A stretch of DNA of 64,000 bases from Bacteroidales bacterium. Lineage in GTDB: Bacteria; Bacteroidota; Bacteroidia; Bacteroidales; UBA932. The notes below the pieces were generated by a model. It worked only from the letters and a program-made list of their open reading frames with translations, had not been told where the DNA came from and did no database searches. Below, in pieces: positions 21,046 through 30,000 of this stretch (position 1 is its first letter; every line of letters begins with the position of its first letter). Both the position numbers and the translations under genes were made by a program. Location: positions 24,364-88,363 of the forward strand of contig JAFZWC010000056.1 in NCBI GenBank assembly GCA_017617475.1, read 5' to 3'.

Positions 21046-23837
21046 TATTTGTAGAATAGATTAGCGTTGGGAATGGGGCTGAAGCGGTCGGCACCCGGGG
21101 CTTGCCAACCCCAGGCCAGTGCCTGGCCTTCATAGTCTTCCAGATAGACCAGTTTGTAGGCGTGCAGGCCCTTGCGCAGCGGAATGCGACCCGTGGTGGT
21201 AATGGCCGAATGGGAACCGTCGTTGTTTACCACCAGCTTACCATCCACTTCCAGGATGGCACCGTCATCGCTCAGGAGCGAGAAACTCCAGATGCCCTCT
21301 TCAGGGATATCGATATAGCCGGTAAAGATAAAGCCGAAGTGGTCTTCGTCGGGAGCGCCCTCGATGGAAGGGGCCTCCATGACACCGCTCATCACCATCG
21401 GGCTCTTTTTCACGTCGGCCGCCCAGGCAAACTCACCCAGGTGATAGGTGTAGCGGCAGCCGGGCTTAAGGCCGGGGACCTGCGCGGCGGGAGAGAATTC
21501 AGCCTTGGTGGCCACGACCTTGGCCTCGGGAGAAGGCATCATGCCCTCTTTGTAGGCGCGGGCGCGGATGGTGGCCGATTTAAGCAGGGAGAAAGGCCCC
21601 ACGTACTCCGGGCTGGCCTCGGTGGGTTCGCTGCCGTCCAGCGTATAATGGATGGTGGCACCCTCGGTGCGGCAGCCCATGGTAATCTCCACTCCGTTCT
21701 GGAACAGGGACAGGCCGCCTGGCAGGCTGGGCGTGGAAACGATGGGGTCCTTGCTCAGGGAATACGGGGCCTCCAGGGCGTCACGGCTGTGGTCGGGTTC
21801 CTTGGAAAGCTTGAACGCCAGGGTACCGCCGGCCATGATTTCCTCATAGGTCACATAGTTGCGCTCCAGGGGCTGGCCGTTCAGGGTTACATCGGCAATA
21901 TACATCCATTCGGGATGGTCGGCCGTGATGGTGAAGGTGTTTCCATTGCCCAGATTCAGCGTGGCCTTTTTGTACATGGGAGCCGCCAGGATGTATTCTC
22001 CGCTGGCGGGACAGGCGGGATAGATGCCCAGGGAGGAGAGGACGTACCAGGCGCTCATCTGGCCGCAGTCCTCGTTGCCGCACACGCCTTCCGGGGTGGT
22101 GTCGTACATTTCGGTAAGGAGTTCGCGCACCACTTTCTGGCTCTTGGACGGAGCGCCCAGCCAGTTGTAGATCCAGGCCATGTGATGGCTGGGTTCATTG
22201 CCGTGGGCATACTGGCCCTTGAGGCCGGTAATGTCGGAAACATGGACCTTCTCGCTGCGGTCCTCAAAGGTAAAGAGGGAATCCAGGGCCGCCAGCATGG
22301 GCTCTTTGCCGCCCATCAGGTCCGTATGGCCGGAAACATCCTGGGGCACGAAGAAACGGGCCTGCCAGGGAATGGCCTCGGTGTAATCGCGGGTAGAGGC
22401 AATAGGGTCGAAGGGCTCCACCCAGTTGCCCGTGTCTTCCCTGCCGCGCATGAAGCCGGTGGAAGGGTCGAAGACATTCTGGTAGCGGCGGGCGCGGGCG
22501 TCATATTCGGCTGCGATATCGGCCTTGCCCAGGCTCTCTGCCATACGGGCTATGCACCAGTCGTCGTAGGCCATTTCCAACGTCTGGGACACGGACTGGC
22601 GCATGAGATTCGAAGGGATATAGTCGTACTGGTTGTACAAGTCGGAGGTAATACCCTTGTTCTTGTTGGAAGACACCACCATGGCCTCCAGCGCCGCCTC
22701 GCCGTCAAAACCGCGGATGCCGTGCAGCCAGGCGTCGGCAATGACGGGAATGCTGTGGTAGCCAATCATGCAGCCCGTTTCCCCGTGCCCCAGGGGCCAG
22801 ATGGGCAATTCTCCCCACTGGCCGTACATTTCCAGCATGCTGTTAATCATATCGTTCACCAGCGTGGGGTTGATGAGGGTCTGCAGCGGATTCCAGCTGC
22901 GGAAGGTATCCCACAGGGAAAGGGTGGAGTAGATGGGGGCCTCCCCTGCGTCGGCAATATTGTTGGGCGTGACGGAGGTGTGGTACAGGCAGGTATAGAA
23001 CTGCTCTACGGGGCCGCCTTCCACGGTGATGCTGCCCAGGGCCCTGGTCCAGGCCTCGGTGGCCTCTGCCAGAACGTCGTCAAAACCCTTGCCGTCGGTT
23101 TCCTCGAAAAGATTGTCCAAGGGGTTTCCACCCATGGAAATGGCAGCCCGGATGGTGAGTTCCTTCACGTCCTCGGGGAACTTGAGAAGAAGCTTTCCGG
23201 GAGCAATTTCTTCCGCTTCGAAAGGTTCGGAGAATGCGGCGGCCAGCCAGCATTCGCGGTTCTCTACCCAACCGTCCACCTTCTTGTGGGCGAGGACGAT
23301 GTTCAGATCGTCATCCACTTCCAGCGACGCCTCTTTCACATTTGCCCCTTCGCCAATGTTATGACAGGCGTCAATGAGCACCTGACGCTCCCCTGCTCCG
23401 GTGAAGGTGTAGCGGTGAATACCCACGCGGGGGCTTGCGGTAAGTTCCACGGTAATGCCGGGGGTTACCACCTTGTAGTAACCGGGCCGGGCCGATTCCT
23501 TCTTATGATCCAGCGGCAGAGGTTTCACACCACCCACGCCGGGGGTAATGAGGAAGTCACCCAGGTCGGCGCAGCCGGTACCGCTGAGGTGCGTGTGGCT
23601 GAAGCCCAGGATGGCCGAATCGGAATAATGGTAGCCCGAGCATCCGTCCCACCCGTAGGTGCGGGTATCGGGGCTCAGCTGCACCAGGCCGAAGGGCGTG
23701 GTGGCGCCAGGATAAGTATGACCGTGAAAGCCCGTTCCGTTGAACACATGTACGGAATCAATGGGCGATTTGGGCGCTTGCGAGCAGGCTACGGAAACAG
23801 CCGCCAGAAGCAAGATAATCAGATGGTTACCTTTCAT
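21045..23837 (-). CDS. GH92 exo-alpha-mannosidase with CHB-like and PA14-like modules, lipoprotein
   Basis: 930 residues, lipobox Cys18 (AVSVAC). Calcium-dependent inverting alpha-mannosidase family. Signatures: GLVQLSPDTRTYGWDGCSGY, FSHTHLSGTG, HGNEPSHHMAWIYNW (general acid Glu) and GNEDCGQMSAWYVLSSLG (base region). After residue about 700 come a chitobiase C-terminal-like segment (IHYTLDGSEPTEASPEY) and a PA14-like domain (EDHFGFIFTG, SDDGAILEVDG) homologous to that of the phosphodiesterase at 15949. It has its own predicted promoter and an AAAGGAG sequence about 12 bases before the ATG. GH92 enzymes remove alpha-1,2/1,3/1,6-Man or Man-phosphate; the linkage is not predictable here. Confidence 0.92.
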   Translation of the reverse strand: MKGNHLIILLLAAVSVACSQAPKSPIDSVHVFNGTGFHGHTYPGATTPFGLVQLSPDTRTYGWDGCSGYHYSDSAILGFSHTHLSGTGCADLGDFLITPGVGGVKPLPLDHKKESARPGYYKVVTPGITVELTASPRVGIHRYTFTGAGERQVLIDACHNIGEGANVKEASLEVDDDLNIVLAHKKVDGWVENRECWLAAAFSEPFEAEEIAPGKLLLKFPEDVKELTIRAAISMGGNPLDNLFEETDGKGFDDVLAEATEAWTRALGSITVEGGPVEQFYTCLYHTSVTPNNIADAGEAPIYSTLSLWDTFRSWNPLQTLINPTLVNDMINSMLEMYGQWGELPIWPLGHGETGCMIGYHSIPVIADAWLHGIRGFDGEAALEAMVVSSNKNKGITSDLYNQYDYIPSNLMRQSVSQTLEMAYDDWCIARMAESLGKADIAAEYDARARRYQNVFDPSTGFMRGREDTGNWVEPFDPIASTRDYTEAIPWQARFFVPQDVSGHTDLMGGKEPMLAALDSLFTFEDRSEKVHVSDITGLKGQYAHGNEPSHHMAWIYNWLGAPSKSQKVVRELLTEMYDTTPEGVCGNEDCGQMSAWYVLSSLGIYPACPASGEYILAAPMYKKATLNLGNGNTFTITADHPEWMYIADVTLNGQPLERNYVTYEEIMAGGTLAFKLSKEPDHSRDALEAPYSLSKDPIVSTPSLPGGLSLFQNGVEITMGCRTEGATIHYTLDGSEPTEASPEYVGPFSLLKSATIRARAYKEGMMPSPEAKVVATKAEFSPAAQVPGLKPGCRYTYHLGEFAWAADVKKSPMVMSGVMEAPSIEGAPDEDHFGFIFTGYIDIPEEGIWSFSLLSDDGAILEVDGKLVVNNDGSHSAITTTGRIPLRKGLHAYKLVYLEDYEGQALAWGWQAPGADRFSPIPNANLFYK

Positions 23838-23844
23838 TTTCTAG

Positions 23845-23925
23845 AAAAACTCCTTTAAACAATGGCGAATAGTAGTGTTAGTCTACAAATTTAACAAAAC
23901 ACCCGCAAAATTCAAAGGAGTTTTT
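23845..23925. repeat. 12-bp perfect inverted repeat flanking the GH92 promoter
   Basis: AAAAACTCCTTT at 23845-23856 and AAAGGAGTTTTT at 23914-23925, 57 bp apart. The right copy overlaps the predicted -33 box and the left copy lies between the expected transcription start and the ATG. It could be an operator pair or an invertible segment. Confidence 0.7.
23886..23916 (-). promoter_or_regulatory. Bacteroidota-type promoter for GH92 and downstream genes
   Basis: TTTG (23916-23913), 19 bp, then TAAATTTG (23893-23886), a full match to the TTTG-N19-21-TAnnTTTG consensus. It gives a leader of about 40 nt and an internal transcription entry in the long operon. Confidence 0.75.
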
Positions 23926-23932
23926 CACATTG

Positions 23933-26900
23933 TCAAGGCAAGTTTATCGCAAGGGTTACGGGGCCCAGAAGGCCGGAAGCCTGGAGCTCGTCGCCGGGCC
24001 GCCAGGGCTGGTTGTTGGTCCAGGTTCCCCGCCGGGCCGCGGGCAGTGCCTCATCGGCTATCAGCCGGTTGCGCCAGTTGTTGTAAACGGTCACTTCCAG
24101 GGTATTCTCCCCTTCCTTTACCAGACGGCTGATATCCAAACTGTAAGGGAAGGTCCAAACGCCGCCGGCGGGCTGACCGTTCACTTTAACATCGGCCACC
24201 ACCATCACTTCCCCCAGGTCCAGTTTCACGCTGGGGACCGACGGGAGGATGAATTGCGTTTTGTACGTGGCCTTGCCGGAGTAGTACTTCACCTGCATAT
24301 CTTCGCTCCGGCTCCAGTCCTCCGGCGTCTCAAAAGTGCGGGTAAAGCCCGGATTCCCGGCCGATGGCGCAAATTCCACCGTCCAGGGGCCTTCCACGGG
24401 CAGTTTCTGCGTTGGGGCGGCAGCTGCCGGAGCAGCTTCCTTGCAGAATACCACAAATACGCTCTGGAGAGCTTCCAGCCTCAGCGTTTTCCTATCCCAT
24501 GCGCGGACATCTCCGGTCAACGGATCCCAAAGCTGGGCCTTCAAGCCGGCCGGAACACGGAATTCCGGAAGCACCTCAACAGGTTTTTCCTCCTGGTTGG
24601 CCACGAAGTAAATTTCGCCGTCCTTGCTTAAAGTCCTGTGAATGAAGGTCAGACGGGCTTCTCCTCCATACAGGAAATCGGGCTCCATACCCATGTTGTT
24701 CAGAACCGTCTCCAGGCCCACGCCGTCGGCTATGGTAAGCGGTTCCATCAGGGCGGCGAGTTCCTTTACCCGGGCATCGGCCCGGCCATAATCCTGCAGG
24801 CTGGGAGAGCGTTGCGGCAGAGGACCCAGAACCTGAAGTCCCTGGCGCTCAAAGTCATAGATGCATTCCAGTACTTCCGGGCGCATGGTTTCCTGCTTGG
24901 GAAGTACCAGCACGCGGTATTCCATTCCGCTGTCCAGCACCAGCTTTCCGTCCCGGACGCAGGCGTGGTTCTTCAGGACATCGGCATTGATGTAATCGAA
25001 GGAATAACCTTCCGGCATGGGCGGGTCGGTTACGCCCGTCATCTTGGGCGTGTCTTCGCCGATGAAATAGGCCACGTCGGCCACATACCGGCCCTGCTGC
25101 AGCATAAAGTTGCAGCGGCGGAGGTAGTCCACGAAGGAACCCATGCCCTCGAACCAGCAGCCATGGCGGTTGAACTCGTTGCCGAACCAGGCCGCCAGGC
25201 CGGGCTGGCGCTCATCGGCCTGCTGGATAAACAGATGCAGGAGCGTGGCGTTGATGCCTTCGCAGAAGAAACGGTCCACGCGCTGCTTCATCATGCGCGG
25301 ATACCGGCTCCAGGGGTTGTCGGCGGCGGTACAGGATTCGGCCCAGATGCGGTTCTTGCCGTAGATGTGGCCGCAGGACGAGGCTGCGCGGTTCTCTATG
25401 TCTCCCAGGGTGCCTTCGCTCCAATACTCGCCGGCAATCTGGTCGCTCTGGCTGCCATAGAGGAGGAATTCGCTGGGAAAGCCCCAGTGACCGTAGCATT
25501 CCAGCCAGGTTTCCAGGCCATCCTTGTGGGAAAGCTCCCGGAGGCCACCCACGTAGTCGTAGGCCACTTTGTCGGCCACCAGGCGGCGCAGGTCCCAGAG
25601 GAAGCGGTCGCTCTGGTCGGCGCTACCCACAATAATTCCCTGAAGCACAGGAAGGTAAGGTATGGGATCGTAACCGTATGCCTCCTGGAAAGCATCGGCC
25701 ATATCGTCGGTCCAGTTCTGGCCGCCGGTTTCGTAACTGTCTTCCACCACCACTTTCCAGGTTTTTCGGTCTTCCGGGGGAATACGGCGCAGGAGTTCGC
25801 CCACAAAGGCGTCGTAGTGCGCGGCCAGGTGCTCTTTGCTCATCTTGTCCACTTCCAGACCGGTTCCTTCGGGAACGGCAGGCGAATTGGTAACGCCCGT
25901 ACTCTGCATATAGCTGGTGAGAACCGTCCACTCCCCTTCCGGAACCTTCCAGGTAAGCCGCTTATCCTGCAACTTGTCCGTCAGATCCACCATCTGGGCG
26001 GGATCAACGTAAAAACGGGTTTCAGAGGCCTCTGCCGGCGTATCCCACATATAATAATCCCACATGGGAAGCGGGTCCTGGAACATCTTGGCCAGGGTTT
26101 TGTCGGCATAACGCTCCACCGCCGGAACCTCGGAAAGGGTTACCGTAATGCCGGTGTTCTCCTGCGGCGCAGCAAACATGAGTTTATACTCGTTCCCTGC
26201 GCTTTCGGGCAGGGTTTCCACCCAGGGGGCCAGGGGCTTGAAGCCCGTCATGAGCCCGGTATGGTGGCGGTCGAATTCAAAGCGGGCCAGGGTTTGTCGG
26301 CCTGCTTCCAGGCATACCGGCACCCTTTGCAGCCCGTCGCTCTGAAGAATGAGCGTTCGCACCGTGAATGGATTATCCAGTTTAAGCCGTGCCTCCAGCG
26401 GCTGCCCTTTCCTCAGTTGGAACTGCCAGGTACGGGATGCTCCCTTCACAGCCGGGAAGGCCTGAACCCGGATAATACGGTCCGGGGCCACATCCGGCAG
26501 GGTCAGTTGCTGTTCGCTTCCATTCCCCGTCACCGTCTGAAAATGCGCCTCCACATACTTCATGCTCTGCTCCGGGGTAATCCATGGACCGCCGGACTGG
26601 CTCCAACCGGGGCAATTGAACATGCCCAGTTCTATATCCAGATCCGTTGCCGTCTTCATGGCCGCGTGGGTAATGTCCCACCACTGATCCGAAAACAGCG
26701 GTACCGGGTTTTCCGGCGGATTGTCTGTAGACTGGTTGCCGATGAATGCCCGGGTAATACCCACCCGCTTCATGGCTTCCAGGTCCTTTATCACCCCTTC
26801 TTTAGAAATATTGTTGTCCAGCCAGTACCAGTACACGGCCACCCGGATGGAATCCGGCGGGTTCACAAAGCCCTCCCGCAAAGACGGCCAGGGATTCTGG

Positions 26901-26962
26901 CGGCAGGCTGAAAGCAGAAGCAGCAACAACAATAAGGCAATGCGTGGATATAACTTATTCAT
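23933..26962 (-). CDS. GH106 alpha-L-rhamnosidase, lipoprotein
   Basis: 1009 residues from MNKLYPRIALLL, a start inside palindrome copy 3; an upstream in-frame ATG would add 11 residues and spoil the signal. Lipobox Cys (LLLSAC). The family is recognised by the barrel start SIRVAVYWYWLDNNISKEGV, MFNCPGWSQSGGPWITPEQSM, VVVEDSYETGGQNWTDDM and the long barrel with SEFLLYGSQSD, then beta domains and a C-terminal galactose-binding-like domain (YYSGKATYKTQF, LDLGEVMVVADVKVNG). GH106 members are calcium-dependent inverting rhamnosidases of pectic (RG-II, RG-I) and arabinogalactan glycans. 95 bp separate it from GH92. Confidence 0.88.
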   Translation of the reverse strand: MNKLYPRIALLLLLLLLSACRQNPWPSLREGFVNPPDSIRVAVYWYWLDNNISKEGVIKDLEAMKRVGITRAFIGNQSTDNPPENPVPLFSDQWWDITHAAMKTATDLDIELGMFNCPGWSQSGGPWITPEQSMKYVEAHFQTVTGNGSEQQLTLPDVAPDRIIRVQAFPAVKGASRTWQFQLRKGQPLEARLKLDNPFTVRTLILQSDGLQRVPVCLEAGRQTLARFEFDRHHTGLMTGFKPLAPWVETLPESAGNEYKLMFAAPQENTGITVTLSEVPAVERYADKTLAKMFQDPLPMWDYYMWDTPAEASETRFYVDPAQMVDLTDKLQDKRLTWKVPEGEWTVLTSYMQSTGVTNSPAVPEGTGLEVDKMSKEHLAAHYDAFVGELLRRIPPEDRKTWKVVVEDSYETGGQNWTDDMADAFQEAYGYDPIPYLPVLQGIIVGSADQSDRFLWDLRRLVADKVAYDYVGGLRELSHKDGLETWLECYGHWGFPSEFLLYGSQSDQIAGEYWSEGTLGDIENRAASSCGHIYGKNRIWAESCTAADNPWSRYPRMMKQRVDRFFCEGINATLLHLFIQQADERQPGLAAWFGNEFNRHGCWFEGMGSFVDYLRRCNFMLQQGRYVADVAYFIGEDTPKMTGVTDPPMPEGYSFDYINADVLKNHACVRDGKLVLDSGMEYRVLVLPKQETMRPEVLECIYDFERQGLQVLGPLPQRSPSLQDYGRADARVKELAALMEPLTIADGVGLETVLNNMGMEPDFLYGGEARLTFIHRTLSKDGEIYFVANQEEKPVEVLPEFRVPAGLKAQLWDPLTGDVRAWDRKTLRLEALQSVFVVFCKEAAPAAAAPTQKLPVEGPWTVEFAPSAGNPGFTRTFETPEDWSRSEDMQVKYYSGKATYKTQFILPSVPSVKLDLGEVMVVADVKVNGQPAGGVWTFPYSLDISRLVKEGENTLEVTVYNNWRNRLIADEALPAARRGTWTNNQPWRPGDELQASGLLGPVTLAINLP

Positions 26963-27048
26963 TATCTGCACTTTATTGGTTTTCCTATAGGTCAAAACTA
27001 CCAGGGGTAATCTTCTATATATTTATAAATCAGTTGTTTACACCCACG
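26943..27048 (-). repeat. 107-bp start-codon-spanning palindrome, copy 3
   Basis: Arms CGTGGGTGTAA (27048-27038) and TTATATCCACG (26953-26943) pair over 11 bases with two G-U pairs. The left arm starts 3 nt after the TAA of the GH78-GH3 gene; the right arm is codons 4-7 of GH106. The central hairpin is weak (CCT/AGG enclosing GGT/ACC). ATG at 26962-26960. Confidence 0.72.
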
Positions 27049-27051
27049 GCG

Positions 27052-30000
27052 TTACTTTACGTACACCCGGCCGCCGTCAATGCGGTCATTGGCATTTCGG
27101 CCCAGCCACATTTCAAACCAGCCTTCCTCCACGCCAAACTGCATCTTTTGGTCCCACAGGCCGAATTGGCGGTATGGCACCTCCAGTTCCACCTCGCGGG
27201 ACTCGCCCGGGGCCAGGGTAACGCGCTTGAAGGCCACCAGTTGCTTCAGCGGGCGGGCCACGGAGGCCAGTTCGTCGTGGGCATACAGTTGCACCACCTC
27301 GTCACCGGCCACAGAACCGGTATTGGTCACCGTCACTTTCACCTTCAGGTTCTCCCCCGCCTTCAGTTCCGAGGGCAGCTGGAAGTCCCTGTATTCAAAC
27401 GTGGTATAACTCAGGCCATAGCCAAAGGGATACAACGGGGAGCCGTCATTCTCCACATAACCATACCCGCGCCCGCTGGGCTTGATGGAATAGTAATAGG
27501 GATTCTGGCCGATGGTTCGCACCCAGCTGAAAGGCAGGCGCCCGCCGGGATTCACCGCTCCGGTGAGTACGTCGGCAATGGCCCGGCCACCCTGTTCACC
27601 CGGATACCAGGCTTCCAGCACCGCAGAAACGCCATCCACCCAGTCGGAAATCTCAATCACCGCCCCGTTGTGCAGGACCACCACCACCGGTTTTCCCGTG
27701 GCAATGAGCTTGCGAAGCTGTTCCTCCTGGGCCGATGGCAGGCGGAAGCTGCTGCGGTCACTCCCCTCTTCCTCCGCAATGGTGGGGAAGAAAAGCAGCA
27801 CGTCACAGCTGCGGGCCTGGGCCGATACGTCCTGCCCAAGCACCACTTCGCCGGGGAAGGCCGCCTTCAGTCCTTCATAGGGAGAGATGGCTCCATCCCC
27901 ATGCCAGCCGCCATAGCCTCCGCTGTAATCTCCAAGATTCACCTGGTCGGCCGCCGGGCCGAAGAGCCCGATCCGGCGTCCCCCTTTCAGCGGCAGAATG
28001 CCGTCGTTCTTGAGAAGGGTCATGGCCTTGCAGGCACTCTCATAGGCCAGTTCCCGGTGCTCTGCACTCCGCACAATCCCAGGGGCCTTATCGGCTTCAA
28101 CAAAGGGCTGGTCAAACAGGCCGAGCTCAAATTTAACCTTCAGGATGCGGCGCACGGCCTCGTCCAGGGTTTTTGGGGACACTTTCCCGCTGCGGACCAG
28201 TTCCGCAAGCCCCGTACTGGTGTTTGCCAGCTGCAAATCCAGGCCGTTTTCCAGACAGAGGGCCAGCGCGTCATCCTCGCTGGCGGCCATCCGGTGGCTG
28301 CCGTGGACGATCTCCACGGCTCCGTAATCGCTCACCACATAACCTTCAAAGCCCCATTCCTTCTTCAGAATGTCCTGCAGAAGGACACTGTTGCAACTGG
28401 ACGGAACGCCGTCCACAGAATTATAGGCGCTCATCACGCTGCGGGCACCGCCCTCCTGGAAACAGGCCCGGAAGGGCTCCAGATACACTTCCCGGAGTTC
28501 CCTCCAGGAAGTAATGGAGGCGAAGGAATCATGGCCACCCTCGCCGTAATTGTCCACGAAATGCTTGGGAGTAGCCACTACTCCACCCTCCTGCAGGGCC
28601 TTCACATAGGCCACGCCCATGCGGGAATTCAGCAGCACGTCTTCTCCGTAGCTTTCTTGCCCACGGCCCCAGCGCTGGTCGCGCGTAATGTTAATTACCG
28701 GGGCGTAAACCTGTCGCACACCCACGGCGCGCAGCTCTTCGGCCACCACCTGGCCCACGCTATAGTATAGATTGTCATCAAAAGTGGCCCCCATGGCTAT
28801 GCTCTGCGGAAAGCAGGTGGCATTCCCCCACTGGGCGCCGTGCAGGGCCTCGCCATGCTGCAGCACGGGAATGCCCCAGCGGCTGGCCTCCATGGAAAGG
28901 CGCGTGTCCTGGTTAATGGCTTCGGCCACGGCCGAAGGGCTGGCATTCGGCATAAAATGCCCCACGTTCCGCACATGCCCCGCCTTGTAATCCCGCTTCT
29001 CATAAAACTCATCATCAAAGAGTAGCTGGGCACTCAACTGGGCTACCTTTTCTTCAGTGGACATACGCTTCATCAGGTCACAAACTCGCTTTTCTACCGG
29101 CAGTTTGGGGTCTTGATAAGCCAGTTTGCCTTTCGCCTGTTCGGGTTTTCCCTCCAACTTCACTGTATGCCTTCCGGGACCCAGCGTGCTGCGCACCATG
29201 GCCCAAGGGATGCTCACATCGGCCCTCGTGCCCTTCGGCACTTCCACTTCCAGCGTACGGGCGTGGGCATCATAGGCCAGCGAAACGGTTCCGGCTACCG
29301 TGGGGAAGGACAGGCTGCACTGGTCAAAGATATGCTTGTCCAGCGTAACGGAGAAGGTTTTCCAGCCCGGTTCCGTAGGCACTACACCGAACATCCGGGT
29401 GGGGAAAACGGCCAGCGGACCGCCGCTCCAGGCATGGTTCACGCTGCCGCAGTTCCAGTCTCCGTCCACGCCTACATTCCAGTTCTCGAAAAGGGTATCA
29501 TGGAAGGAATGGTTCACCATGAACTCGTAACGACGGCGTTCACGCTCCAGGGCATAGTCTCCGTGGCCCATGGCAAATAGTGCCTCCATTACGTATTTTT
29601 CCATATAGGGACTGGCGTGTTCCTCGGATTTAAGAACCTGGAAAAGAGCATCGTATTTATCCCGCGAAGCCACTCCGGAGAGCACCGCCAGGGCATTCAC
29701 CCGGTCGTCGGTCTCGCCCTCATATTCCGGATGCCGATAAGCGCTTCCCGTCCAGGTCACCCGGTTGATGGCATCGCGCAGTGCCGCCATCCGGGCCCAG
29801 ATGGCTCCGCCTTCCCCCTCTTCCCCAACGATATCGGCCATGTCTGATAGCCCCTGCAGGGCCAGCACGTACCAGAGGTTCTGCAGGAGGCGCATGTCGC
29901 GGTTGCTTCCCCAGTCTCCCCAGTTCCAGTCTCCGTCGTGCCACGCAATGAGGCCGTCCGGGCCCTCGTGATAAGTGGCCAGGTATTTTTTGATAATGGG

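Noticed and set aside
21045..23837. GNEDCGQ in GH92 as an active-site change from GNDDCGQ
   Set aside because: Both forms occur in the family as far as I recall, and the rest of the site is intact, so this is not evidence of altered catalysis.
23845..23925. Inverted repeat as a transcription terminator of GH106
   Set aside because: The arms are 57 bp apart with a full promoter between them, so no compact hairpin forms; the repeat is better seen as a DNA element.
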